DNA of 64,000 nt from Dipteris shenzhenensis (GCA_047967505.1 CM106538.1); one strand, 5' to 3'; positions 33,510 to 45,819 are shown, counted from the first letter of the stretch. Numbers and translations: made by a program. The notes: generated by a model from the sequence alone, not told the origin.

Positions 33510-35960
33510 ATGTCTACAAATAGCCAAGAGTTCGACAATCCCATATCTCAATGTATGGGTTTGCAACTCCAACTTTGGGGACATCAGCAACAACCACAAG
33601 ACGAGGTTGTGAATGCTAGTGCTGAAACAACACCAACACATTTATCAAGCCAAGACAGCATGATCCAAATGGTGAAACGGGAAGAAATCGAGGTCAAAAG
33701 CTTAGAGGATGAATCAAGGGGAGATCTCACAATTTCAAGCATTCTTGGAGTAAAGAAAGGTAATCCAAACAAGAATCAATTGTCGACTGCTATTTGGCCA
33801 CCTTCAAACAAATGAAGAGAATGCAGATGAACTGCCATGAGATCTTCTATAGCTTGAGTACCTTGGGGACAAAGCAACAATAGATTTCAAACAAGTAACA
33901 AAAGACATAGTTGTAGATAGCAATGATAGAGAAGAAGAACCGGATGAAGAATCCGAAGTAAAAGAAGAATACTCGGACAAAGAATCCAAAGCAAGAGAAC
34001 AAAATTCAGACAAAAGATTCGAAGAAAAAGAAGCAGTTTCGGACAAAAGATCCGAACAAAAAAAAGCAGCTCACGACAAAATATCTGAAGACAAATACAC
34101 ATATTCAGATGAAAGATCTAAGGAACAAAGCAAATTAAATTCGGGTGCAGATTCTGACCAAGACAAAGAGAATCAGGGTTTTCATACCTTACCAAACAAC
34201 TCAAGGAGCCTTGAGACAAACCAACCACCGCCATCACCTATAAGTCCACCCGTACACAAGATTGAATACACCAATTTACCTGATGGCACATCCATAGGTA
34301 GCAAGGTTGAAATGTAAATTTTTTGAGTTTCATGGTAACAGTCATGTTGCACAATTTGAAACTCGATGGTGAGCCAATAGTTTTGAAACCTCATTTGGGG
34401 ATCCAAAAAAATTGCAACACTTCACGAGGACACTTGTTGGAAACACTATGAGGTGGTTTACCTTGGATGGAGTGGGGAATTTTGCCACTTATGATGACTT
34501 AAAGACATAGGTTTGGGAGACAGTTCGAAAGGAGAAAACCCCTAGTGATGTTAGAAGAAAGCTAAGGCAACTAAAGCAAAAGAAACTATACATAGAGGAC
34601 TACACCCAATAATTTTTGAACCTGAATGCATGACTGGATGTAGCAGAAAGACCAAAGAAACTAAAACAATACCGAAATACTTTTGCAGTGAAAATTCAAA
34701 GTTTGATTGGCAGCCTAGTACTGCAATAGGTGCTAATGAGTTCAATACCCTAGTTGATGTAGCCAAAAGAGTTGAATGACACATAGGAAGAATGCAAAGA
34801 AGATTTCAAAGAACATTCTAATGTTCGAGACAATAAATCCAAACCCAAATCCAACTTGAGCAGTAATGAGTCCGATAGTGATTCCGAAAAAGATGAAAAG
34901 GAAGAAAAAGAAAAAGAAGGTAACAAAGAAAAGTAGAAAGGAAGAAAATAAGATGAAGAAAGAGAAGCAAAAATAAAAAAAGACTCCTTTAACCTATGAT
35001 TTGGAGAAACTTGTGGATCAAAAGTTGCAAACTTTGGGGGTGAATAAGGGTTCGAAACTGACCACAATTGCAGTGCAAATTTGTAGCAAAAGTCATCCAA
35101 CCATAGCATGCTAATACAAACCTAATGGGTGCAACAATCCATAGCAAAAGTCATAAAGAAGTCCAGCAACGGGTGCCAATGCGGTAGCGATTAGAGCAAA
35201 TGCAACAGGCATTATGCAGCAGCAACAGCGGCAACAACAACCACAACAACCACAACAACAACAAAGACAACTTGGGATAGCAAATGAACTAGAACCAAAA
35301 AACTAATTGGAATCAACAATAATTGGGATAGTGTGGAATATTGCCTGGGTATGGATGGTCACCGTCCGAGACCCAATTGTGCCTTGTGAGTGAAGCACCA
35401 AGTTGAAAGAGGAATTCCAATTGTCCATATGGCAATCAAGGATCATCACCTCAAGCAGGACAACAACCCCTGTAAGCCAATGTTGTGTTGATACAAGAAC
35501 TACCAAATACTTTGAGAGGTAGAGAAACGGCTTACAAAAGGGTCGGCAGCACGACTGGCATGAGTTGTGTGATTGATCGGGCTATAATTGAAACACAACC
35601 AAAAAAATCACTAGGCATGGAAGTTCTAGCAATGACTAGATGAAAAGGACTAGTTCAAAAGAAACCACAAGGTCAAAGAGAAAGTTGTTTGATTGAAGGA
35701 CCAAGAAGAAGTCTGAAAGAAACATTGAAAGAAATTTAGAAGGCACAAGCCAAAGAGGCAATGACAAGAGTTTTGCAATCAATGGATCTGCAAGAATGGA
35801 GCAATCTAGCAAATCCAAAACATAATCCGATCAACAGCCTAGCAACAAGTTCAAAGACAAGTCTAGGTCATAGCTCGATGTCAAGTTTGAGAAAAGTTTC
35901 TATTAGATATGCTCAATGCCCCACCCTCCTGGTAACCACCAGTGGTCCAAGGTGCTCAAG
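33510..35960 (+). pseudogene. Old Ty3/gypsy gag remnant
   Basis: ATG 33510 opens MSTNSQEFDNPISQ. After frame changes, an acidic segment with repeated SDKRSEEKE-like units spans 33890-34160. Then comes a capsid-like stretch spread over frames (HFTRTLVGNTMRWFTLDGVG, about 34420-34480, then VWETVRKEKTPSDVRRKL and LYIEDYTQ) typical of plant gypsy gag. Stops and frameshifts are frequent. A Gln-rich stretch (35220-35280) follows. There is no RT downstream, so the element is truncated. It appears much older than the copia element inserted just upstream. Confidence 0.65.
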
Positions 35961-36869
35961 TTGTAAGGCCCCCATATGAGGAAAAGCCATGTATGAGCCC
36001 AGGACACTAGATGGATCCTGACTTGCATGTCAAATGAGGTCTATCAATGAGATTGTTGATGGTAGGAAGGTGATTGTGTGGGAGCCCCTTGTTCTTGCTG
36101 GGGCCTCAGGGCTAGCTGGCCCCCAGTTGGGTGGTCCCAGGGGGGGCCAATAGCCCCCTTGGTGGGGGTTTCAGGGCGGGAGCCCTCAAGGCGATGGTAT
36201 AGGGAATATTCCTTGAATATTCCATGGACGACTATTCGGTTCCACTGACTAGGTTGACTGTTTGGCTCCACTGACTAGGTTGACTAGTCGACTCCACCGA
36301 CTATGTTGATTCAACTACTGCCCTCATAGCTATAAAGAGGTGACCTTCCCAGTCCATTGTATCATATTAGTTCAGATCAGATCAGATCTTCTAGGTAGTA
36401 GCTCTTCACCTAGTATCTAACTAGATCACCATCTAAGCTCCACTGTGGGAGCGCATGGGTGGACGGAGCCATCATCTGTACTACATCAGTATTGAAGGAA
36501 AAGTTTGTTCCTCTCCTATTTGTTATGTACTCTCTATTCTTTGTTCAGTTTCTGTTCCGCTGCCTCGTGTAATTTAATAGTTTCGACTAATAATATGACT
36601 ACAGATTCAAAAGTAGCCAAAATTTGGGAAACCATTGAATAGTTGAGGAGCAAGAGACGACTAGTTGAAAGCGAGGTGAAGAAAACCTCTCGGCCAAATT
36701 GTTCCAAGCCATGAAGCAAGCGCTTATCAAGATGACATTGGATCAATTGTTGAGTTTGGCTCCCATGTTTCATGAGAACTTAATTAAGCAATTGCAAGAG
36801 GCAAAGAAGGAGAAAAAAAAACTACAATTTTCATGTGAGGTAGATTACCAACAATTAGTAGAATAACCA
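35961..36869. other. Non-coding insert with short repeats and promoter-like block
   Basis: At 36225-36310 a block around 'ccactgactaggttgact' occurs three times in diverged form. It is followed by a TATA-like ctataaagagg (36331) and gatcagatcagatctt (36374). This could be a solo LTR or promoter inside the gypsy remnant, but I see no clear ends. Confidence 0.35.
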
Positions 36870-37160
36870 CCAGTGCTACAAGTAGAACCAGATGATGTGG
36901 ACTATAAGGTCGCGGCAATTAAAGTGCATTGTAATGGCCAAGAAATACCAGAAACATTGCTATATGCAAGCTCAAGTGTGAATATCCTCCCACACAGTAT
37001 GTATGAGAAGATGGGTCTAACGGAGTTGGATGAAGCACCTTTTCAAATTGCTGATCAAAGACAAGTTCAACCACTAAGTATTGTTCGGAATTAGCAAATT
37101 GTAATTCAAGGCATGTCATTTAAAGTAAATTTTGATGGGGCAATGGTACATTGAGGTGTA
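36870..37160 (+). pseudogene. gypsy retropepsin remnant with lost catalytic Asp
   Basis: The frame 36873-37094 reads KVHCNGQEIPETLLYASSSV then NILPHSMYEKMGL. Plant gypsy proteases have D-(T/A/G)-x-(S/A)-x-VNIL here, so the Asp is replaced by Tyr. The stop at 37092 and the sequence end near 37160 suggest the rest of pol is gone. Confidence 0.65.
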
Positions 37161-37294
37161 CAAAAGGACATGTTGTGCATTTATGGGTGGGGAGACCTCT
37201 CACCCATGGTCTAGACCCATGGTCCTCACTCCTATCCATTGATCTAGTCTCTAATCCAAGGGTCACATCCAAATTTATGGTAGTCGATCACTCC

Positions 37295-37545
37295 CAGCCA
37301 TTAGATCAAGGGGTAGATCCAAGGGAAGGGATGAGAGGAAAATGTGCTTCAATGTAGGCCATAGATCAAGGGGTGGATCCAAGGGAGGGGATGAGAGAAA
37401 AAAACACTTCAATCTAAGCCATAGATGAAGGGATGGATCCAAGGGAGGGGATAAGTGCAAAAGACACTTCAATATGGGACATAGATCAAGCATGGATCTA
37501 AGGGAGGAGGTGAGAGAAAATGGTGCTTCATCAATCCAGGACATC
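37295..37545. repeat. 60-bp tandem repeat, four copies
   Basis: Units begin near 37301, 37361, 37421 and 37481 with 'atagatcaagggrtggatcc', continue 'aagggaggggatgagag' and end with 'cttcaat'. Divergence between units is moderate. Confidence 0.85.
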
Positions 37546-38260
37546 CAATATGGCACTTCAATCCGGTCCATCCATCTTCATCTTTTGATCGCCACCCTTT
37601 ATGAAGCGCCTCAATCCTAGCCCTTCATTAAGTGCCTCCATCTCCACCAAGATCATGAATAGATCCAATGGCCTAAAATGAAGCGCCTTACCCCTCTTTA
37701 TTAGGCCTTCCCCTTGTCAGATTTGGAGGCCACTAAAGTCAACCTCACACCATCCAAGGCATCCTAGGCCCTTGATCCATTCTCCATCCAAGGGCCAAGA
37801 TGACCCATGTCAGCTTAGTAAATGCTAGGGGTCCCTTATACCGTTGGGTTACCATAATAGGTCATTTTTTCCCAACTTATCTCTTCCTTAATATATTCCT
37901 TATGAGGCCCTTTTGAGACCTCAAACCTCCTTTGATTCAAAAGACAAAAGAGTGCCTAACTAGCTCCTCACGTAGCAATCTAAGCAAGAAGAAACCCCTT
38001 CCTAGAAATCTCGTTGTATACCCAACTGATGGTAAGTTACACTCATAGAGAAGGAAATACTCAAGCTCTCGCATTGAAGGTACCCTCCCCATAAAGAAAA
38101 GCTAGATACCACCCTTAACAAAATGTATGAGCTTAGGCTTGATGTCTGCAAGATCAACCTTACAAGAATTGGAATGTTTCCTACTGGTTTTGAACCAGGG
38201 TTTTTGGCTTTTTTTCTCGCTTTTTGCTCGACTTTCTCACCTGACAACTTCTCGACCAAT
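37546..38260. other. Unassigned
   Basis: No coding motif is seen. The sequence ends at the ccaat target duplication of copia-3. Confidence 0.4.
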
Positions 38261-38511
38261 TGACAAAATATAAAGAGGGGAGAGGAGAAGAGTGGAGATG
38301 AGGAGAGAAGGCACAGCTAGAGAGCACACCACAAATGACTAACTGTACACTAGATTTAGTTGAAAAAATAGAATATATACAAACCCATTCAGGGTTATGG
38401 GATCTAACCCTTTCCTTTATAGCACTCTATAAGGTTAGTGCTATGCACATATGATCACGTGATGGTGCTATGCACACATGATCACATGATGTTGAGCGTG
38501 AACTCTCAACA
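38261..38511 (-). repeat. copia-3 3' LTR
   Basis: About 251 bp, clearly homologous to the 230-bp copia-2 LTR, with an extra short duplication (gtgctatgcacayatgatcac twice, about 38430-38485) and a shortened telomere-like run. Confidence 0.9.
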
Positions 38512-38619
38512 CCTTCCCTCAAGATCAACATCATGAAGTAGGCCTTCCCTCAAGATGATGATTCCAGGGAATCAAAGAAGGATTGAGCATTCCATTCCAT
38601 CACACCCCTTTAATGGGAA

Positions 38620-40977
38620 TGTCCTTCCTCTACATTAAGAGCTAGTCAGTGTTTCTCGAATAGCTCTTTACCGAGTGGTTTGGTAAAGATGTCTGCAACA
38701 TTCTCTTTGCTATCACAATGCTGTAGTGTGATGTCACAAGTAATACTCTTTCTCTGATGAAGTGCCCTCTAACATCAATGTGCTTTGTCTTGGAGTGATA
38801 TACTGGATCCTTGGCCAATGCTTGAGCCGATTGATTATCACAGTGTATTGTTGTTGGCTTTGCCTCATCAAGGTAATCTATTTCTGACAATAGTCTTCTG
38901 AGCTATATAGCCTCACATGCACCTGTAGTGAGTGCTCTTTATTCTGCTTCATCGAAGACAAAGAAATAGTTGGCTGTTTGTTTGACAACCATGATATAGC
39001 ACCTTGATCAAGGAAAAATGCATATCCCTGTTTCGATCTCCTGGTCTCATGATCTTTGGCATAGTCACTGTCACAGTATCCATGCAACTGTGGATGACTT
39101 CCTCTGTATTATATCCCAAATTGTCTTGTACCTTTGATGTATCTCAAGACTCTTTTGGCTACATTCTAGTGAGACTATTTTGGATTTGCCATAAACTGTG
39201 CTAGTGAGCTTATTGCATAACAAATATCTGGTCGTGTAATTGTCAGATATATAAGAGATCCGATGAGCTGCCTGTAGTACCTGTCATTGATTGTAGGCTT
39301 TTCTGAATCTTTAGTAAGTTTTAAACTCTGTTCCATGGAAGTGGCTGTAATCTTGCAATCTGCCATATGAAACTTCTTCAGGAGACTATCAACATACTTG
39401 AGCTGATATGACTCATGAACGTGCTATCGAAATTTCTCCAAAATTCAATTCCAAGACAATTGTGCATAATTCCAAGATCTTTCATGTCGAACTCTGCAGA
39501 TAAGTCTTGTTTCAATTTTTTGATGAACCTATCCTTGCTTCCTGTCACAATCAGATCATCTACATACAAAAGTGCACTAGTAATGTCTTCCCCTTGAACT
39601 TTGTAGTAGAGAGTATGATTTGCATTGGATTTCATGTATCCCAGATCAGCAAAATACTTATCAATTCTGTTGTACCAACTTCCAGGTGCTTGCTTTAAGC
39701 CATAGAAACTTTTATTAAGATGGCAAACCTTATTCTCCTTTCCTAGTTCAACATAACTTGTTGGTTGTTGCATGTAGACTTCCTCGTCTAGATAACCATT
39801 GAGAAATGCATTCTTGACATCGAGCTGATACACATTCCATCTGCTGAGTGTCGCTAGTGATATCAAGAACCATATGGAACCCATCTTTGCTATTGGAGCA
39901 CTCATCATAATCTTGACCATATTGCTGTGCAAATCCTTTTGCAACTAGTCTGGTTTTGTATCTTTGAATACTTCCATTTGGATTGCACTTCACTTTGTAT
40001 ACCCATTTGTTTGCTATTTCCTTCTTTCCTGGTGGAAGGTCGCATAATTCCCAAGTATTATTCTTATACAAAGCATCCATTTCTTCATTCATAGCAGTTT
40101 GCCATTCTGGCTTTTCTACTGCGTCTTCGAAGTACACTGGCTCTTCTGTAGCCATGATGATAGTCATAAGATAATAGTTGGTGGTTTCCACCTGAATTAC
40201 TTTGCCTTTCTGAGCATATGTCAATTTGGCTGGAGGTCTGCTTTCCCTAGTAGACCATCTGAGCTGCTGTGGCTCTGCTTGGGGTATTTCTGGCAATTCT
40301 TGCTCTTCTTCATCAACTTGTTCTATAGATGGCTGTGAAGTCGATGCTTCTATCTCCTGTGTAGGTGAGGTTTTCCATTCTGATTCCTCATCAAAGATTA
40401 CATCTTTGGAGATAATGACCTTGCGGTTGATGGGATCATATAATTTGTATGCTTTACTTTCTTCACTATAGGCAACCATGATGTGTTTGCCTGACTTTGC
40501 ATCCAATTTCCTGCGATGATCATCATGTATGTGAGCATATGCTATGCAACCAAATATGTGGAGATGACCAATGTGTGGCTTGTGTCCAGTAAATGCTTCA
40601 TAAGGAGTCATACCTTGTATCAGTTCGATAGGAAGTCGATTAAGCAAATAGTTTGCAGTGGCTATTGCTTCTGCCCAATATTGATTTGGAAGATGCTTTT
40701 CACTAAGCATTTCTCTAGCACTGTCTACTAAAGTCCCATTCTTCCTTTCAGCTCTTGCATTCTGCTGAGGAGTATCTGTACATGTGAATTGTCTTTGAAT
40801 GCCGTGATTTCTGCAAAAGTTCATGAATGATGAAGACATGTATTCACCTCCTCTATCTGATCTCATGACCTTGATATTTCAACCTGTCTGGTTTTCTACC
40901 ATGGCTTTGAATTTTTGAAATTTGGAAAACACTTCAGATTTCTCTTTCAAAATGTAGACCCAACAATATCTATTGTA
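38620..40977 (-). pseudogene. copia-3 integrase, RT and RNase H remnants
   Basis: Minus-strand pieces in three frames follow the copia-2 order: MVENQTG, MRSDRGGEYMSSSF, TPQQNARAERKNG, the integrase C-terminal region to AKGFAQQYG, then YQLDVKNAFLNGYLDEEVYM and LYVDDLIVTGSKD of RT, and the RNase H pieces HGYCDSDYAKD and CDNQSAQALAKD. Unlike copia-2, this copy keeps its natural orientation and the RT blocks missing there (VKNAFLNG, FYGLKQAP). Many frameshifts make it non-functional. Confidence 0.92.
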
Positions 40978-41266
40978 TGTTGGAACACTGAAAGGAAAGA
41001 GTAGAGTTGACACAAAATCAGAGTACTTGCATATAGAATGAAGAAGAAAGAGGTCCTTAAGTAGGCACCTCATACAAGGTCACTGACATCATTGATGACC
41101 TCAAAGCTCCACAATCATCTCCTCAATCTGCTCCTAGATTCACTCAATCATCCTATGTGGCTTTTCCACCACCTAACTATGCTTGTGGGCACCTAACTGT
41201 GCCTCTAGCACTCACACATAGAAACATAAGGTGTGCCTGAGGCATACACCTTGAGATATCCCAACA
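40978..41266 (-). repeat. Nested element 3' LTR
   Basis: 289 bp, TG...CA, matching the first part of 42907-43195 almost base for base. Confidence 0.92.
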
Positions 41267-41647
41267 AACCCCCCCTCAAGGAAATGCCTCAGGCTATGTC
41301 AAGGATACATCTAGTCTCATAGTTTCTCATGCCATCTCATGGTGGTCAAGGATAAATCTATGGCTAGGTTCTCATGCTAGCAAGGGTTTCCTTGGGTGTA
41401 AGGTAAACAGAAAGGGATACAAACAGACCTTCCAATGGTTATCTCCCCTACATGTACATGCACACAATGTCTGTAGGAGGTACCATGGAACAAACATACA
41501 CATGGCCTACATCATAAGGTGACCAGAGGTGTTTACAAAACACACAACACACAACACACAATAATTTATTTTCATTCATTTTGGAGGACTATCCAGGCTG
41601 AGTACCTTGACATAAAAAGAGAGATCTGGAGCATACATAGAGATGAT

Positions 41648-42007
41648 TTAAAATGCATAATCTTCATGGGATGCCTCATCTTGTGGAGGCAAAATATCCA
41701 TGTCAAGGCAAGGTCTTACCACATGGGCAGTGTCTAGTGCCTTATAAGATGATGGTACTATGATAGAACAAGTGGATCTTAAAGTCATATCCTTCAAGAG
41801 AACAATTATCTTGTCATCTCCATAGTTGTGTAGAGAAGCATATCTGAGGTATCTGACCTTCATCTTTTTCTTGTACTTGGAGTCAAATAAAAGTTCCATG
41901 AGAGGGTAGATCTCTGTAGTTGCTTCCTTTTTGGCAACCATTGTTTTGGCAATCTTCAACAAGGAAGTCAGGTTGGCATTTTCATCCTTTGTAGCATAAC
42001 AAGACAT
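41648..42007 (-). CDS. 119-codon unrecognised ORF inside the nested element
   Basis: The frame opens MSCYATKDENANLTSLLKIA and is Lys-rich in the middle (DSKYKKKMKVRYLRYASL), ending PPQDEASHEDYAF. It has no zinc knuckle, protease or RT motif. It may be a captured host fragment or a remnant gag, or it may be non-coding; nothing seen here decides. Confidence 0.35.
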   Translation of the reverse strand: MSCYATKDENANLTSLLKIAKTMVAKKEATTEIYPLMELLFDSKYKKKMKVRYLRYASLHNYGDDKIIVLLKDMTLRSTCSIIVPSSYKALDTAHVVRPCLDMDILPPQDEASHEDYAF

Positions 42008-42893
42008 TGCTTTATGTTTTGGCTTCTCACATATTTTCTATAAGCAAGCCATGAGAGGCTCTAACTCAAGTATTGGGTAGTGTCTTCTCTCTTACAAGGC
42101 AAAAAGAACTGAAATACTTCCAAAGTATAGGCACTTGATATAGCAAATAGTAGTGACTAGTTTTCAAACAATGATGCTACTTTTGCATGCTTCATAAGAG
42201 TGGATGAAATAAACACTTTCCAATCACAACCAGGTCTAGCAAGTCAAAACAAAACTGAAGCAACACTTATAGTGAAGTTATTGAAAACTTCAAATGACCA
42301 GAAATGCTAGAGTAGCATTTTATGTAGCATCATTTTCAAAAGTATGTCAAAACTGTCAAAACTAGAGAGCTGAACTTGGAGGGCTCATATCACACTCTTC
42401 AAAGCAAAAGAAAGGGGGCTTTCTGAGGCAAAAGAAAGCTGGTATACCACAGTAGATCCTCTGGGAAGAAGAGGCGAAAATATTCGTCAGGTCGCCTTCA
42501 TCTTCTTGAATAAAGTCGATTGGTTTTTCTCTATTTTCTCCTTCAATATGCAGTCATTGCTGCTCAGATTTCAGCACAAGGTAGCTCTAGGTATGAAGAA
42601 GCTTGCCCTGGAAGGAATTAGGAAAAGACAGAGCAGGCGCAGAGAACTTGCAGGAAGAAGGATCGACGATTTTCGCGCAATGGCGACCAGCAGCGCGGGT
42701 TATTCTCCAATTGCTTGCAGCCCGAAATTCACCCTAACAAGAGGGATCTCCAGCAGAAAGGGCGTGGGAAATGGTTGAGGATTGAAGGAGAACAAGCTCA
42801 AGCAAATTTTTGTGAGAAGAGGGAGAGGTGGTGAAGAAGAAGAAGATGATGATGATGATGATGTGGCAGAAATGGGCTCAAGGGGGATCAAAT

Positions 42894-42906
42894 GGCTCTG
42901 ATACCA
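42894..42906 (-). other. Primer-binding site of the nested element
   Basis: ggctctgatacca on the plus strand reads tggtatcagagcc on the minus strand, directly beside the right LTR. Confidence 0.93.
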
Positions 42907-43318
42907 TGTTGGAACACTGAAAGGAAAGAGTAGAGTTGACACAAAATCAGAGTACTTGCATATAGAATGAAGAAGAAAGAGGTCCTTAAGTAGGCACCTC
43001 ATACAAGGTCACTGACATCACTGATGACCTCAAAGCTCCACAATCATCTCCTCAATCTGCTCCTAGATTCACTCAATCATCCTATGTGGCTTTTCCACCA
43101 CCTAACTGTGCTTGTGGGCACCTAACTGTGCCTCTAGCACTCACACATAGAAACATAAGGTGTGCCTGAGGCATACACCTTGAGATATCCCAAAGTGAAT
43201 CATCCTATGTGGCTTTTCCACCACCTAACTGTGCTTGTGGGCACCTAACTGTGCCTCTAGCACTCACACATAGAAACATAAGGTGTGCCTGAGGCATACA
43301 CCTTGAGATATCCCAACA
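42907..43318 (-). repeat. Nested element 5' LTR with internal 123-bp duplication
   Basis: The LTR is 412 bp because a segment from 'tgaatcatcctatgtggc'-like sequence to the LTR end is present twice (about 43073-43195 and 43196-43318). The left LTR has it once. Confidence 0.88.
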
Positions 43319-44078
43319 TTGTAGTCGTCGATGAAAGTCAAGTAGTAAAGTGAACCATTGATGCTACGGGTCTGAGCATAACCCCATACATTTGTATGTA
43401 TCAAATCAAGAATACCTCGTGCACAAGAGGTCCTTCTGACAAAGTTGGTTCGCTTTTTTTTGCCGAACCAGCATGCAGCTTCGCAAACTTTTTCAAGAAA
43501 TTGTAGCTTCGGAACCCCAATTGCATATTCTCTGATTCCTAAGATCTAACAAGTACTTGAAGTTGACATGACCATATCTCTTGTGCCATTTTGTAGATAG
43601 TGGCATGTGTTGCGGTTGAGCTGACATGGCATGCTTATCTGGTACTATAGCTAGCATTCTATATAAGCGTCCTTCCTTGACACCTTTTGTTACTAGCTGA
43701 CATCTTTTGGATTTATCTCTAATAGTGCATTCATCACCGTCAAAGATGACTTTGTAATTGTGTTCTGTCATTTGACCTACTGACAAGAGGTTCTTGCTGA
43801 GCTTCAGAACATAGAGCACATCTTTCACTAATCCTTTCGTACCAGTGAAATTGTTCATAGGGATAACACCTGTCCCTTGAACTAGATTCGCTGTATTGTC
43901 TGCTATGTAGATGACATTTTTCTATCCTTCTAATGGCTTTATTTCTGTGAACCATTCTTGATGATTTATCATGTGAGATGATGCACCACTGTCAATGTGT
44001 CCTGTTCCACTTGGTCAACTTGATAGTTGTAATCCTCTTTGGGATTGAAATTAGTGTCTGGGTACACTATAGAGTTTG
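43319..44078 (-). pseudogene. copia-3 gag-protease-integrase N-terminal remnant
   Basis: The minus strand shows HSGASSHMINHQEWFTEIKP (protease Asp replaced), MNNFTGTKGLVKDVLYVLKL, KWHKRYGHVNFKYLLDL and the Cys pair of the integrase zinc site, ending LTFIDDYN at the nested element. Gag proper is absent: homology to copia-2 stops at about 44078. Confidence 0.88.
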
Positions 44079-45384
44079 ATGGGGGGGTCAATTTCGTTGG
44101 AGGCTGGAGTTGTTGCAAAATCTCTCTCCCTTGAGAGCTCTCTCTCTCTCAAAAGAGATAGGATAGTCTCTATCTCAATTCTATTTCTCTCAAGCATGTA
44201 GAGCTCAAAAAGTTGGTTATTTTTCCTTTTGGAGCATGTGCAAATTCTTCTTGGATTGCAAGTTATGGCTTGTTGAAGTTTCTGTGAAGAAGAGGGCCTT
44301 TGATGATGTGGCATAGGGATTCACATGCTGAATTCCATACTGTGCTTACAAAGGGACTCTATGCTTAGGTGGCACTTTACCGTGTGGCAATCTTTAAACC
44401 CAAATAGGTTAACCCATGGTTACACTGACTTTACCATGGTCCACCTAAACTGAACCTAACTATAAACTTAACCACAGTTAGCTTTGACCACCTTATCTGC
44501 CACGTGGCATTTTGTGGTGAGACCTTGGAGAACATACATCATTGGAAAACTTTGAGGTTGCAGAGGTGCGACGACGATGACGGAGATGCATTGGCGACAG
44601 AGGGGGTATGAGAGGCTGTCGTGAAGGCAATGCAGTACTCTGGATCCAGGAGGCCATTGGCTTATTGCTATTTGTGTGTGGCTTAGGGGTTGTCGCTGCT
44701 CTTCGTTGGAGGCATCGGCTTGTTGGAGTCTACCGTGCAATCATTGCTGTCGATGGAGATTAGGAGCCAATTGAGCATGGGCTCGCGTCGTTTGGAGAAG
44801 GCTCGTTGGCTGTGGTAGAAGCAAAGAGCAAGTTGATGGAGAGTTTGGAGATATCTGTAGAGTAGGCACTACAGTCGCTGTGGATGGAGATAGTCACTGG
44901 CTATGTTGTAGAGTCTCCCTCCTGAGTTACTTGCTTCGGAGCCTTTGAAGACTCAGGTCTCTATCTTGATAGGATGCTGGCAGTGGATGAAGGATTGTGC
45001 TGCATTTGAAGCTTGAATGGGTTGAGCAGAGTAGAGCTTCTAGCTCTAGAGATGTAGGTTTCTCTCTCTCCCTCAATCCTATCTGTTGTCACAAGTAGCG
45101 GGGCTGAGCTCTTTGCCTAGAGCTTTGGATTCCTCAAAAAAATAGAACTATGTCTTTCTTTCTCTCCCACACTTGATGTATAGACTACCTCTTACACTTT
45201 CCCTATTTCTCTCAATAGGAGAACTCACAAGGAATCTCTCTCTCTCTCACAAGAAGAAGGAATAGAAACTCAAAGAGAAAACATGTGCTCCTAAGGCAAG
45301 CCTACAACTAAAACTAAAACTAACCTACGAGAAAACATGTGCTCCTAAGGCAAGCCTACAACTAATCTAAGAGGCTAGACCTAA
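44079..45384 (-). other. Leader of a third copia family (copia-X)
   Basis: Non-coding, with runs of ctctct (44125-44160 and 45235-45250) and a near-tandem duplication of 'gagaaaacatgtgctcctaa' (about 45275 and 45330). Its layout resembles the copia-2 leader but the sequence is largely different. Confidence 0.6.
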
Positions 45385-45396
45385 GCTCTGATACCA
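45385..45396 (-). other. Primer-binding site of copia-X
   Basis: gctctgatacca reads tggtatcagagc on the minus strand and abuts the LTR that begins tgataaaacatg at 45397. Confidence 0.88.
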
Positions 45397-45717
45397 TGAT
45401 AAAACATGTACACCTCAGGATCTATGGAGCACTCTAAGGTGGATGGAACCTATGTGAAGACATGATGAAGAGAGTGCTCATGACATGTACCTCAAGTCAG
45501 GTTCCAAGATAGATTAGCTTGGACTCATAAAGAGAATCTTGAGATAGTGCAAAGTGCTTGATTGATATTACTTCAAATGAACCTCCCTTTTATAGGTGAG
45601 GGTACTTACATCCATTTGCTTGCTCACATATGGGATATCTCCTCCATGCCATGTGGTAGCTTGTCCTTTACTCATACCTTTGCTCTACATGTGCTCATGG
45701 CACCACAACTCTCAACA
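45397..45717 (-). repeat. copia-X LTR
   Basis: 321 bp from tgataaaacatg to ctctcaaca. On the minus strand it starts TGTTGAGAGTT, the same start as the copia-2 LTR, but the interior differs, so this is a related family. Confidence 0.75.
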
Positions 45718-45814
45718 AACTGTACACTAGATTTAGTTGGAAAAATAGAATATATACAAACCCATTTAGGGTTAGGGTTAGGGGATCTAACATGTTGAGC
45801 ATGAACTCTCAACA
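45718..45814 (-). repeat. Outer fragment of copia-3 5' LTR
   Basis: aactgtacactagatttagt to aactctcaaca matches the copia-2/copia-3 LTR (including tttagggttagggttagggg), with about 54 bases missing after ggatctaac. It carries the true outer end with the ccaat duplication. Confidence 0.88.
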
Positions 45815-45819
45815 CCAAT

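Larger units (their letters stand above)
40978..43318 (-). mobile_element. Non-autonomous LTR element nested in copia-3 integrase
   Basis: LTRs at 40978-41266 (289 bp) and 42907-43318 (412 bp) share tgttggaacactgaaagg at the left end and gagatatcccaaca at the right. The target duplication ttgta is at 40973-40977 and 43319-43323. The primer site tggtatcagagcc (minus strand) is at 42894-42906, and a purine tract (cctcaaggggggg-type on the minus strand) is beside the left LTR at 41267-41279. The 1.6-kb inside has no gag or pol motif. Removing the element restores LTFIDDYNRYCWVYILKEK across the junction. Confidence 0.93.
38261..45814 (-). mobile_element. Degenerate copia-2-family element (copia-3), composite
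   Basis: The outer ends carry the copia-2 LTR termini (tgacaaaata at 38261, tctcaaca at 45814), and the target duplication ccaat is at 38256-38260 and 45815-45819. The inside reads, on the minus strand, RT-RNase H remnants at the left, integrase interrupted by another LTR element (40978-43318), then gag-protease remnants to about 44078. From 44079 rightward the leader, primer site and an inner LTR (45397-45717) belong to a different copia family. The whole is therefore a composite of two related elements plus one nested insertion. Confidence 0.85.
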
